A model generated the notes under the pieces. The model made no database searches, had not been told where the DNA came from, and saw only the letters and a list, made by a program, of their open reading frames with translations. From Sulfitobacter sp. DSM 110093 (GTDB lineage: Bacteria; Pseudomonadota; Alphaproteobacteria; Rhodobacterales; Rhodobacteraceae): a stretch of 64,000 bases of DNA. The stretch covers positions 62,001-126,000 of the forward strand of contig NZ_CP085168.1 of NCBI RefSeq assembly GCF_022788715.1, in the 5' to 3' direction. Shown here piece by piece: positions 27,350 through 36,193 of the stretch; the stretch's first letter is position 1; each line of letters begins with the position of its first letter. Made by a program: the position numbers and the translations under genes.

Positions 27350-28141
27350 GTGAGCGCGCATTTTGAGAAGGGGCATGCCGTGTCCGTTGGCGTAAAGCTT
27401 AAGCAAAGAGGCTCCTCTGGAAATGAGGACGTGCAAGCTGTCTCAAACATGTCGTTGGGCGCGCCGGCTGATATTTCGCTTGCGCAGGGGACCCCGGCAA
27501 TCGTCGCATCCGACAAGCTAGGGTCCGATTTAGCCTTGAGTTTCGCGGATGGAAAAACGCTGCTGGTACAGGACTTCTTCGTGATCGGTGAGGAAGGGGA
27601 CTTCAGTCGTCTGCTTCTGCCGGACGGGGAGGCTTTTGTGACGGGGCTGATGGGGCCCGAGCCGACCTATAGCACTGATGGCGATGTGGCAGAGCATACT
27701 GTGCACGACGCTGAGGGCGCGGCGGCATTGCAAGCTGAGCAGCCCGGCGTTCAAGAGAGTGCTGGGGAGGGCATGGATTGGTCCAGCCCGCTCCTCCTGG
27801 CGGGCACAGGCCTTTCACTTGGAGCGGGGGTCAATTTCCTTTCAGGAAGCGATGATGACGGCGCGCCCGTGGCGGCGCAAAGTGAGACGGCAGAGCTCTC
27901 ACTTGCAGTCGACGAAGTGATCGGCGCCGAACCCGACAGATTGACGCCCGAGGAATACGATTCAGAGGTGTCGACCACCGGCCCTGAGACCGCCGAAGCG
28001 CCCGAGGGCGCGGCTATGGAAGGTGCCGACCCGGCGGATGACACCATGGAAGGTGCATTTGTCGGGGGTGCAGATATGCCTATGGACATGGAATACCAGC
28101 AAGATTTGCTGGCAGAGTTAATGACGGAGTTTGTTGGATGA
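27350..28141 (+). CDS. Prefix-domain (BapA/LapA-like) protein without repeats
   Basis: The roughly 260-residue protein has an N-terminal region (about residues 40-105) resembling the prefix domain of BapA/LapA adhesins: DLALSFADGKTLLVQDFF then SRLLLPDGEAFVTG. It aligns with the same part of the proteins at 51325 and 53199. A glycine-rich hydrophobic stretch (LLAGTGLSLGAGVNFLSG) and an Asp cluster follow, then an acidic tail. In LapA-type proteins the N-terminal module keeps the adhesin in the outer-membrane channel. The start may be GTG at 27350 or GTG at 27380, the latter with AAGGGG six bases before it. It overlaps the TolC-like gene by four bases. Confidence 0.72.
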   Translation: MSAHFEKGHAVSVGVKLKQRGSSGNEDVQAVSNMSLGAPADISLAQGTPAIVASDKLGSDLALSFADGKTLLVQDFFVIGEEGDFSRLLLPDGEAFVTGLMGPEPTYSTDGDVAEHTVHDAEGAAALQAEQPGVQESAGEGMDWSSPLLLAGTGLSLGAGVNFLSGSDDDGAPVAAQSETAELSLAVDEVIGAEPDRLTPEEYDSEVSTTGPETAEAPEGAAMEGADPADDTMEGAFVGGADMPMDMEYQQDLLAELMTEFVG

Positions 28142-29418
28142 GGGTTATGAGGCGCAACCAGAATGTTTTCAGGTGCGCTGCTGGTTGGTTTTATTCCACA
28201 GCTGCGATCGCGCTTGTTCTAACTCTGGCAACGCCGGTTGCCGCGCAGATATCGTTGCGCACAGCCGTATTGCAAGCCACGGAACGGGACGGTGAAGTCT
28301 CTGCACTTCGCCAAAAAGTTGCCAGTCGATCAATAGACATCCAAGCGGCCCGGGATGAATATTACCCGAGCATCAGCGTGTCGGGTGATACGTCGACCAC
28401 AGATTCCGATGGCCCCGGTATTACCCTGACGGTTTCACAGGTCCTGTTCGACTGGGGATTGATCCGCAGTAAGATTAATGCGGCATCTCATGTCCGTGTG
28501 CAGGCGGTCTCTGATTTGAAAATGGCTGTAGAGGGCCTGACCCTTCAAGTGGCCGAATATTTTATCGATGTTGAGGTGATGGACCGTAAGATCGAGCGGA
28601 CCCGCGATTATACCGCGTTTGCTCAGCGGATTGCCGGCCAGGCGGAGGCCCGTGCCCAGGCAGGGATCGGCGACAATGGCGAAGTTGCGCGTGCCCGACT
28701 GGAGATCGCACGTGCAGAAGACCAGCTGTCACAGCTCGTGGCGAACCGCAGTATCGCATTGTCTCAGATTGATTTCCTCGTCGGTCGCCAGGTGGGCTCC
28801 ATCGTGGCGCCCCCTGATCTTGGGTATGCCCGTCGCTATGCTGAGGCCGCAAAAATCCGGTCTGCGGTGCGCATTGCCCCAGATTATGTTGCTGCCCGCG
28901 CGGGGGCGGACGAGGCTGCGGCTGGCGTGGAGACCGCCAAGGCATCACGCATGCCCACGATTAAGTTGCAGGCACAGGGCCGCGCCGCACTGAACGGCGG
29001 TAAAAGCAGCGCGGCCCTCGGGCTTTCCACGGGGGTGGACCTTAGTTCCAGCGGACTTGGGCGCCGGCAGATTCAATCTGCTGAACTGAACCTGCAGGCG
29101 GCAAAATCCACATTGGTGTTCACCGAGCGGGAGCTGACAAATACGGCGACCAGTGCACTGCAGCAGATTAGCATTCTTCGCAGAACCGAGACCGCACGGT
29201 CGCAGCAGCTGCTTGAAGCGCAGCGGGTGCTCGACAATTACGAGCAACAGTTCATTGGCGGTCAGCGTGAGATTTTGGACCTGCTGACCACAGGCCGTGA
29301 CCTTTACGATTCCGAAATCGAGAAGATTGACACCTATGACGAGCGCAAGCGCACGGAATACCAAGCCGCGCATGATCTGGGTGTTCTTGGCACACTGATA
29401 CTCAATGCCGCATCTTAG
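28138..29418 (+). CDS. TolC-family outer-membrane channel
   Basis: The 426-residue protein has a signal peptide (ending VAAQ near residue 38) and two OEP-type repeats of long helices. Typical features are ISLRTAVLQATERDGEV, a VSQVLFDWG segment and the conserved YxxQFxxGQREILDLL near the C-terminus, as in LapE/AggA-type channels. It forms the outer-membrane tunnel of the type I secretion system. Its ATG overlaps the stop of the prefix-domain gene, so the two are translationally coupled. Confidence 0.92.
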   Translation: MRVMRRNQNVFRCAAGWFYSTAAIALVLTLATPVAAQISLRTAVLQATERDGEVSALRQKVASRSIDIQAARDEYYPSISVSGDTSTTDSDGPGITLTVSQVLFDWGLIRSKINAASHVRVQAVSDLKMAVEGLTLQVAEYFIDVEVMDRKIERTRDYTAFAQRIAGQAEARAQAGIGDNGEVARARLEIARAEDQLSQLVANRSIALSQIDFLVGRQVGSIVAPPDLGYARRYAEAAKIRSAVRIAPDYVAARAGADEAAAGVETAKASRMPTIKLQAQGRAALNGGKSSAALGLSTGVDLSSSGLGRRQIQSAELNLQAAKSTLVFTERELTNTATSALQQISILRRTETARSQQLLEAQRVLDNYEQQFIGGQREILDLLTTGRDLYDSEIEKIDTYDERKRTEYQAAHDLGVLGTLILNAAS

Positions 29419-29464
29419 TACTCGGGGCGGTAATTGAGGGCACTATGATTAATGGGGAGCAGAG

Positions 29465-31597
29465 ATGAAAGACCATGACTTCGCGGGCCCCTTGATCGCT
29501 GGCATTGTTGAGCTTTGCCGGGTGCAAGGGGTGACGACCTCGGCAGAGCAGCTGACCGACGGCCTGCCAAAGTCGGGTGATGCCGCTCAAGATGAGCATT
29601 TGGCGTCTCTCGCCCTGCGGCGGGTCAACATGAGTTGTCGTATTAGCCGGGAATCTCTGGATACTCTGCCTGCCCACTGCCTGCCCGCATTGGTCTTTCT
29701 AAAGGACGGACGCACCATAGTTCTGGAGGGTCTCCCAGAGACCCAAGCACGGGTTATCTTGCCGGAATCGGGTGGCGGGCGCGCATTATGGACGCGCAGT
29801 AAGCTTGATGAGATGCATGACGGGCGCGTCTTGATATCCAAGCCAATTGATATTGTGAGCAGTCGGCTGGACGCTTCCAAAAGCGGGCATCACTGGATTT
29901 TGGGACCGGTTTTTAGCAACTGGGCCATCTACCGCGATGTTATCTGGGCTTCTTTTGCGGCCAACTTGCTTGCCGTTGCTACGGCCCTTTTCTCAATGCA
30001 GGTCTATGACCGGGTCGTGCCCAGCAACGCTTTTGATACCCTGTGGATCCTTGCCAGTGGGGTGGGAATTGCCATCGTTCTGGAGTTGGTTTTGCGCATT
30101 ATGCGCTCGACGCTTGTTGATGTTTCAGGGCGAGATCTTGATTTGCGGCTGTCGGCGCAGCTGTTTGACAAGGTCGCGAACATGCGACTGAAGCATCAGC
30201 CCGCGTCAACTGGGGTTTTTGCCAACCAAGTCCGAGACTTTGCCACTGTCCGCGAGTTTTTTACATCCAGCACTGTGACCGCGATCTGCGATTTGCCATT
30301 TGTGCTGATCTTTGTGGGGGTCATTTGGTTCATTGGCGGGCCGATTGCCCTGGTGGTGCTGGCGGGTGTGATCTTGACGGTTCTGCCCGGTCTGGTGATG
30401 CAAAAGAAACTAGGGAAAGCCTCAAGGGAGAACACGCGTGAGGCTGCCGCGCTGAACGGGCTTTTGCTGGAAACGATTTCGAATTTAGAAACTGTGAAGG
30501 CGTCGCGCGCTGAGGGCCGCTTGCAACGTGCGCATGCGCAGTTGACGGCAACCATGGCGACCACGGCGATTAAGACCCGCAGTATTACAAATTTTATGAC
30601 CCAGCTTGTGAGCTCAGTGCAAAAGCTGGCCTATGCAGGCGTGATCATTACCGGTGTTTATTTGATCAGCGCTGGTGAATTGACTGTTGGGAGCCTGATC
30701 GCCTGCACATTGCTTTCGGGCCGCACGATGGCTCCGATGGGGCAGGTGGCCGGCCTACTGGCGCGGTGGCAACATGTGCGTGCGGCGATGGAGGGGTTGG
30801 ATCAGATCATGGATTTGTCCGTTGAACGTCCCGACGACCGCCACTTTGTCCGTGCGCCTTCGCTTTCGGGTGGTTTTGTGCTGGACGACGTGGTCTTCCG
30901 GCACGATCCCCAAGCGCCGCCGATCCTTTCTATTCCTGAGCTTTCGATTAAGGCCGGTGAACGCATCGCGCTTCTTGGTGGCAATGGCGCGGGCAAGTCG
31001 ACCCTCTTGCGCATGATGGCGGGTCTGACGGATCCGCAGTCGGGCAGCGTGCTTGTAGACAGTCTGTCTCTAAGCCAGATTGATCCGATCGACCGGCGTC
31101 GTCAGATTGGCTATCTGCCGCAGAGTGTCGCGCTTTTCCAAGGCACTTTGCGGGACAATCTTTTGTTGGACCATGGGCTGCATTCTGACGAGGAGCTGCT
31201 TGAGGCATTGGATGCGGTGGGATTAGGCACGTTCGTGCGCCGCCACGTCCGCGGGCTTGATCTGCAACTTCAGGGCAATGCCAATGTCTCAGGGGGGCAA
31301 CGTCAGTCAATTGGCCTTGCGCGGGTGCTGCTGCAGGACCCTCGGATTGTCTTGCTGGATGAGCCTACATCGGCTTTCGACCATCTCACTGAAAGCAAGG
31401 TTATCGCCCATATGAAGGAGTGGCTGCAGGGCCGGACGACGATTATTTCGACACATAAGCGGGAGTTGCTAGGGCTTACCGAACGCGCGATCGTGCTCAA
31501 GGAGGGCCGGGTGGCGCGCGACGGTGATCTGCTGAGCATTCTTAACACAGCACGTGCGAATGCCGTTCAGAACAAACCGGTGCAGGCTGTGAAATGA
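29465..31597 (+). CDS. Type I secretion ABC transporter (LapB-like)
   Basis: The 710-residue inner-membrane exporter has an N-terminal C39-like domain (residues 1-125) that lacks the catalytic Cys, as in RTX/adhesin exporters. A six-helix membrane domain (about 150-440) and an ATPase domain follow: Walker A GGNGAGKSTLL, Q-loop YLPQS, signature NVSGGQRQS, Walker B RIVLLDEPTS and the H-loop STHK. Substrates with C-terminal signals are exported unprocessed. GGGGAGCAG precedes the ATG at 29465. It overlaps the HlyD-like gene by four bases. Confidence 0.95.
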   Translation: MKDHDFAGPLIAGIVELCRVQGVTTSAEQLTDGLPKSGDAAQDEHLASLALRRVNMSCRISRESLDTLPAHCLPALVFLKDGRTIVLEGLPETQARVILPESGGGRALWTRSKLDEMHDGRVLISKPIDIVSSRLDASKSGHHWILGPVFSNWAIYRDVIWASFAANLLAVATALFSMQVYDRVVPSNAFDTLWILASGVGIAIVLELVLRIMRSTLVDVSGRDLDLRLSAQLFDKVANMRLKHQPASTGVFANQVRDFATVREFFTSSTVTAICDLPFVLIFVGVIWFIGGPIALVVLAGVILTVLPGLVMQKKLGKASRENTREAAALNGLLLETISNLETVKASRAEGRLQRAHAQLTATMATTAIKTRSITNFMTQLVSSVQKLAYAGVIITGVYLISAGELTVGSLIACTLLSGRTMAPMGQVAGLLARWQHVRAAMEGLDQIMDLSVERPDDRHFVRAPSLSGGFVLDDVVFRHDPQAPPILSIPELSIKAGERIALLGGNGAGKSTLLRMMAGLTDPQSGSVLVDSLSLSQIDPIDRRRQIGYLPQSVALFQGTLRDNLLLDHGLHSDEELLEALDAVGLGTFVRRHVRGLDLQLQGNANVSGGQRQSIGLARVLLQDPRIVLLDEPTSAFDHLTESKVIAHMKEWLQGRTTIISTHKRELLGLTERAIVLKEGRVARDGDLLSILNTARANAVQNKPVQAVK

Positions 31598-32766
31598 CCA
31601 CCGTTGATGACATGCCAGTAAGCCACCTGGATGGCAGCTATCGGCGTCAGACACTCAAGGTCGCGCGCTGGACGATACGCACGGTTGTCATCACTTTGAT
31701 CGTTGCCATCGGATGGGCGTCTGTTGCCCAGATCAATGAGATCACGCGGGGGGATGGCCGTGTCATTCCTTTACGCCGGATGCAGACGATCCAAAGTCTT
31801 GAAGGCGGGATTCTGGCGGAATTGGCAGTGCAAGAGGGTGACATTGTTAAAGAAGGTCAGACGCTGGCGCGTCTCGATCCGACCCGCTCTGAATCGGCTT
31901 TTCTCTCAGCGGAGTCTGAGATCATAGCGCTGACTGCAGAGGTTGCGCGCCTAGATGCAGAGGTTCTTGAGCGCCCCGTATTGGATTTTGGCGATGCGCC
32001 AAACAGCTCGGAGCGCAATGAGCTAAAGTTGTTCACGGCCAGACGGACAAAACTTGAGGCCTCGCTTGAGGCTCTTGAGGCAGAGCGGTTCGCCATTCAG
32101 GAGCAGATCGACATAACACGGCCCTTGACCCTTAATGGATCGGTAAGCCGCATTAATTTGCTTCAACTGGAGCAAAAGAAGGCTGAACTGGATGGCAAGA
32201 TCAGCGAAACCCGCAATGTCTATGTCCAAGACGCCTATAAGGATTTGGCTCAGCGTCGGGCCAAATTGTTGATGATGCAGCAAGAATTGGTCCAAAAGCA
32301 GGACGAGTTCCGGCGGACAGAAATCCGATCTCCGGTGTCGGGCAGGGTTAACAACATCGAGATCACCACGCTCGGGGGCGTGGTGCAGCCGGGCGAGCCG
32401 ATCATGCAGATTACGCCCACCGATGATCAGTTGATCATTGAAACGAAGGTCAAGCCGCGGGACGTTGCGCTGATTGCGCCGGGCATGCCTGCCAGCGTCA
32501 AGATTACGGCATATGATTTTGCCACTTATGGCGATCTGCGCGGTGTGGTTACGCAGATCTCAGAAGACACGGTCGAAGAGGATACGCCCCAAGGTCCGGC
32601 CGACTTTTACCGCGTTATGGTGCGCACCGAACGGAGCTATTTGGAGCGCTTCGGGGAGCAGTACGCAATCCGGCCTGGGATGATTGCTCAAGTTGATATT
32701 GAGAGTGGCGATCGATCCATCTTAAGCTACCTCACGCGCCCAATTCTTAAGGCGCGCCTTCACTAA
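31594..32766 (+). CDS. HlyD-family periplasmic adaptor (LapC-like)
   Basis: The 390-residue adaptor has one N-terminal membrane helix (about residues 27-47). A lipoyl half (RRMQTIQSLEGGILAELAVQEGD), a long coiled coil (about 100-240), the second lipoyl half (IRSPVSGRVNNIEITTLGG) and a beta-barrel domain (LIIETKVKPRDVALIAPG) follow. It bridges the ABC exporter and the TolC-like channel. The ATGA overlap with the ABC gene shows translational coupling. Confidence 0.94.
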   Translation: MTTVDDMPVSHLDGSYRRQTLKVARWTIRTVVITLIVAIGWASVAQINEITRGDGRVIPLRRMQTIQSLEGGILAELAVQEGDIVKEGQTLARLDPTRSESAFLSAESEIIALTAEVARLDAEVLERPVLDFGDAPNSSERNELKLFTARRTKLEASLEALEAERFAIQEQIDITRPLTLNGSVSRINLLQLEQKKAELDGKISETRNVYVQDAYKDLAQRRAKLLMMQQELVQKQDEFRRTEIRSPVSGRVNNIEITTLGGVVQPGEPIMQITPTDDQLIIETKVKPRDVALIAPGMPASVKITAYDFATYGDLRGVVTQISEDTVEEDTPQGPADFYRVMVRTERSYLERFGEQYAIRPGMIAQVDIESGDRSILSYLTRPILKARLH

Positions 32767-32821
32767 ACCCAAGTGGTGGGGCCGCTGCTGGCCCTATCCA
32801 CTACAAAATACGACATAGAAA

Positions 32822-34177
32822 GTGCTGCCCTTGCCTTGTCTGCTGCCCCCTTCAAGCGCGTTCCGCGCTCTCTTTTCCGTTGTGTTTCGATCTGCGTCGC
32901 TGGCGGCAGCAATGACAGTGGTGCTGCCATGGGCCACAGCAGCTGAGGCACAGAATGTGCGCAGCGTGGAAGTGCGCGGTGCGCAGTTTATCCCCGAAGA
33001 TGATATCCGTAAAACTTGCGGTGCCGAAGCCGGGATCGCCTATTCGCAATGGGAGCTGATGGCGATCGAGGAATGTCTGATGTCGACCGGCGTGTTTGAA
33101 ACGGTGAGCCTATCGCTGGAGGGGGATCTGCTGGTTATCGACGTTCAGGAGTTGGACACAAGGCCGGGCCGTATCGATGCAAGTCTTGCTTATGTCTCCC
33201 AGGACGGGCTGACAGCCAGTCTGTCCTTTGAACGCTATAACCTGTTTGACCGCACTTACGGTGCGGTGAGCCTTGAATACGGCGAAGAGATACAGCGATA
33301 TAGTGCGAACCTCTATCGAACAGAAGCCTTTGAGACGTCGCTGGACTTGGGGTTTGAAGTCGTGGCGGGCCGTGACTCTTTTGATGACCGTAGCTTTACC
33401 TATGAAACCGTAAGAGCCGAAGCCTATCTTGCTTGGACGCAGGTGCCCACCATACGGTTTGAAGGGGGCATAGGATACCGAGATCACCGACTTTACGATC
33501 TTGATCCGAGCGCCAGTGCCTTGTTGGTGCGCGAACAGACCGACGGTATTGCAGCACCCTATGTTCGGTTTGGCGTGGCGCATAAGAATTGGCCTGAACC
33601 AGAAGAGGGTGATGGCCAATGGCAGACCTTTGGTTACAGCGTGAAATTGGATCAGTATTTTTGGAACGTCGGTACATCTGACCTGCTCTCGGATACCCGT
33701 TTTGAGGCAAGAATGCAGTTTCCAATCGCGGACAAAACCCGGTTGCTGTTTGGATTTGATGCGGGGGCGGTTTCCGGTTTAGACGGCAATGCGTCTCGGG
33801 CCATCGATAGGTTCTATCCTGGCGCGGACAGTTTCCGGGGATTTGCCCCGCGAGGTATTGGCCCTCGCGATGGAGAGGATGCCTTGGGCGGAAATAACTT
33901 TGTACGGGCATCCATCGAGCTGCAACGTGATTTTGGCGAGCTGTTACACACACCAATCCTTGGGGGCATATTTGTGGATACCGGAGGCAGCTGGGATTTG
34001 GACGACACGCTTGATGGGGGTATTGATGATGGTTGGCATCGCCGCAGCAGCATTGGTGTGTCGGTCACTCTCGACATTGGAGCGACCCCTGTGTCGCTGT
34101 ATGTCGCCAGCCCCTTTGAGCGCGAGCCAGGCGACGCCCGGCAGACCTTTGGTCTGGGTCTCAGCACGCATTTCTAA
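32822..34177 (+). CDS. Omp85/TamA-like outer-membrane protein with one POTRA domain
   Basis: The 451-residue protein has a signal peptide (cleavage near ATAAEAQ, residue 44). A single POTRA-like domain follows (about 46-115: VRSVEVRGAQFIPEDDIR ... GVFETVSLSLEGDLLVIDV), then a beta barrel of about 330 residues with the lid-loop motif DSFRGFAPRGIGPRD and a C-terminal aromatic residue (STHF). This is the Omp85 plan, but BamA has five and TamA three POTRA domains. It starts 55 bases after the HlyD-like gene. It may insert or move a partner of the type I system across the outer membrane. The start is GTG at 32822. Confidence 0.85.
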   Translation: MLPLPCLLPPSSAFRALFSVVFRSASLAAAMTVVLPWATAAEAQNVRSVEVRGAQFIPEDDIRKTCGAEAGIAYSQWELMAIEECLMSTGVFETVSLSLEGDLLVIDVQELDTRPGRIDASLAYVSQDGLTASLSFERYNLFDRTYGAVSLEYGEEIQRYSANLYRTEAFETSLDLGFEVVAGRDSFDDRSFTYETVRAEAYLAWTQVPTIRFEGGIGYRDHRLYDLDPSASALLVREQTDGIAAPYVRFGVAHKNWPEPEEGDGQWQTFGYSVKLDQYFWNVGTSDLLSDTRFEARMQFPIADKTRLLFGFDAGAVSGLDGNASRAIDRFYPGADSFRGFAPRGIGPRDGEDALGGNNFVRASIELQRDFGELLHTPILGGIFVDTGGSWDLDDTLDGGIDDGWHRRSSIGVSVTLDIGATPVSLYVASPFEREPGDARQTFGLGLSTHF

Positions 34178-34239
34178 TTGGCGCTCTGGGGTGGTCGCGT
34201 TATCGCGCCGAGCTTGCAAGCCGGCATGCCGATTGTCGA

Positions 34240-34480
34240 TCAAACGACGTTTGCCGCGGATATCCACGCCTCGAATGCTTCGAGTCTATGATGACGGATG
34301 GTGAGAGCGGAACGACGGCGGGCTGGTACGAAGAAGGCGTTGCGGGTTGCATCGAGACGAAGCGGTATAAACGACCCGGCAATCGGAAAGTCTGCATCAC
34401 CCGCGCTCGTTTTCGAAAAATTCAGGAGAGTGAAACGGCAGAAAGTGCGACATGCGCTGAATCGATCTCGCAGGCTTCTA
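34240..34480 (-). pseudogene. IS6-family transposase C-terminal remnant
   Basis: The minus strand encodes RVMQTFRLPGRLYRFVSMQ and, after a frameshift, ATRNAFFVPARRRSALTIR and HHRLEAFEAW. This is the same C-terminal part as at 18990-19310. The rest of the transposase is missing. Confidence 0.65.
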
Positions 34481-34645
34481 GGTCCACAGCGTGGGCAGTG
34501 AGTGCGTTTGCCGGAATGTCGATAGCGCGCTCCACGGTTCAAACAACAATGTAGTTCTTCGTTAGCGTAGCTGATCACGCTTACCTTGAAGATTTGCCCA
34601 TATCCGCATATGGTGCTCTAATAGACTACCCACGCGGAGGAAGAG

Positions 34646-34936
34646 ATGGGCGTCCACAAGCAGAGCGTCAGCTTTACAGATACCGCCTTTGCCTTTGCGC
34701 GCGAACTGGTTGAGAGCGGAGAATACCCGAACGTCAGCGCGGCGGTCTCGGGAGAGATGGCCCGCGCGCGTGCTGCCCGGACACGTGAGAAGGTATTGTT
34801 CGAGGCCGAGGTACAGCGCCGCTTGGCTCTGCCTCTGGATATCTGGGAACCAGTGCGAACAGGCGACACCATAACGACTGACGCGAGGGAGCATCTCGCT
34901 CGGCGCGTGCAAGCAGGCGATCGCGGCTCTGCCTGA
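34646..34936 (+). CDS. ParD-type antitoxin
   Basis: The 96-residue protein has an N-terminal ribbon-helix-helix (KQSVSFTDTAFAFARELVESGEYPNV split by a short loop, SAAVSGEMARARAA) and a charged C-terminal tail that would wrap the toxin. GAGGAAGAG lies six bases before the ATG. The stop overlaps the toxin ATG by one base (TGATG). It probably represses its own promoter. Confidence 0.85.
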   Translation: MGVHKQSVSFTDTAFAFARELVESGEYPNVSAAVSGEMARARAARTREKVLFEAEVQRRLALPLDIWEPVRTGDTITTDAREHLARRVQAGDRGSA

Positions 34937-35256
34937 TGCGGGTCATCCGCCATCCGCTGATCGCGCACGATATTAACGCTTTGGTCGATCATATCATTGA
35001 GGCCACGGACGGTGATTTTGCCGCCGCAAGCCGACGTCTTGATGAGATCGACGTGCTTGTATCTGACATCATCGCCAATCCAGCGTCCGGCATGCGGCTT
35101 TCAGCACCGTTGGACGGCTGGCTCGTCCGGCACGGCGGGCAAGGGTATCGCATCACGATCGTGTTTCGTCCCGACCGCGAGGTCGACAGCCTCTTTATCG
35201 CCTTGATCGCATTCGGCGGACAGGATTGGATGACGAGCACTGAAACGCGATTATAA
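34936..35256 (+). CDS. ParE-type toxin
   Basis: The 106-residue RelE/ParE-fold protein starts MRVIRHPLIAHDINALVDHI, continues with ASRRLDEIDVLVSDIIANP and a GYRITIVFRPDREVDSLFI strand pair near the C-terminus. It appears intact and is coupled to its antitoxin. ParE toxins usually poison DNA gyrase, but this subgroup's target is not known. The pair may stabilise an accessory replicon. Confidence 0.83.
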   Translation: MRVIRHPLIAHDINALVDHIIEATDGDFAAASRRLDEIDVLVSDIIANPASGMRLSAPLDGWLVRHGGQGYRITIVFRPDREVDSLFIALIAFGGQDWMTSTETRL

Positions 35257-35652
35257 GAACTATGATATGTAAACGCATATCTAAAATGTCCCGATCCGTA
35301 CCCTCTGCTGATCGGCATACGTGAGGTGCCGAACCCCGCTCCCTTATCGCATGAGAGCTGCCCTCAGCCTAAGACACAAGATGTCGCTGGAACAGACTGA
35401 GCTGGCCGAAAGACGCGAAGCGATTGCGCGTGGCGATGTAGTCTCCCAAAGGTAATCAGGTCGTATTTGGGCATTAACCTGTTTGGCTGCTGGTTCCTAA
35501 ACGCGGACCTCCCTGAAGGTAGAGGCGTTCTCGAGCTTGAGTTTTTTGGCGAAGATTGCCCTATTTTTATTGAAGGGAGCTCAAAATGGTAACCAAGGGT
35601 GCTCTGGATCAACAGACCGGATCAGTGGAAATCAGTCCGGCCAGCGTGGTTA
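35257..35652. other. Gene-free stretch between two toxin-antitoxin modules
   Basis: These 396 bases contain a short open segment near 35350-35455 that reads like a gene end (RAALSLRHKMSLEQTELAE) but has no start or recognised family. It is probably a relic. No hairpin or repeat was noticed. Confidence 0.35.
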
Positions 35653-35946
35653 TCAGAGATTGAGAGTTGCGTCCTGCCGCTGGTGCAGCACACGGATCAC
35701 CTCGATCTGGTCGCCACTGTCGCGGAAGTAGATCATATGCGATCCGACCGGGCATTTCAGTTAGTCGGGGCGCACATCGACTTCCCGGCCCCTTTTGGTG
35801 CCAGATACCAACCCCTCGAACGTCGCAATCAAATCACGGTGGTAGCTGTCAGCCTGCGCAAGTGACCATTTCTGAAACGTGTAGAACCAGATTTCTTCAA
35901 GGTCGATTTCAGTCAGTGGCGAAAGCGCATAGGGTTTATCCTGCAT
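35653..35946 (-). pseudogene. ParE-family toxin with in-frame stop codon
   Basis: Translation from 35946 gives MQDKPYALSPLTEIDLEEIW ... GTKRGREVDVRPD, then TAA at 35763-35761. The same frame continues without further damage through LKCPVGSHMIYFRDSGDQI and EVIRVLHQRQDATLNL to a TGA at 35655-35653, exactly the expected C-terminus (97 codons in all). A single-codon change has therefore removed the last third, including the active-site strand. It overlaps its ParD antitoxin by 11 bases. Confidence 0.85.
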
Positions 35947-36193
35947 GTTTAGCAGCGTGCTTTGCGTGCATACGGCTCAAAAAGGCATCACTGTCGAAAG
36001 AGCGCGGCGTCCCTGACTGTTCCCCAGCAATCAGCGCATCCTGCAAAGCACGGATTTTTGTTTCATGTTCTTCGAGAAGTCTCAAGCCTGCCCGCACAAC
36101 ATCGCTGGCGGACCCATAGCGGCCAGTCTGTACTTGCTCGACAATGAAATCTGAAAAGTGAGTTCCAAGGGTTACGGACGTGTTTCGGGGCAT
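35936..36193 (-). CDS. ParD-family antitoxin
   Basis: The 85-residue protein has a ribbon-helix-helix domain (NTSVTLGTHFSDFIVEQV, GRYGSASDVVRAGLRLLEE) and a toxin-binding tail (ALIAGEQSGTPRSFDSDAF). It is intact although its toxin partner carries a nonsense codon. It overlaps the toxin start, as usual for parDE. Confidence 0.88.
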   Translation of the reverse strand: MPRNTSVTLGTHFSDFIVEQVQTGRYGSASDVVRAGLRLLEEHETKIRALQDALIAGEQSGTPRSFDSDAFLSRMHAKHAAKHAG

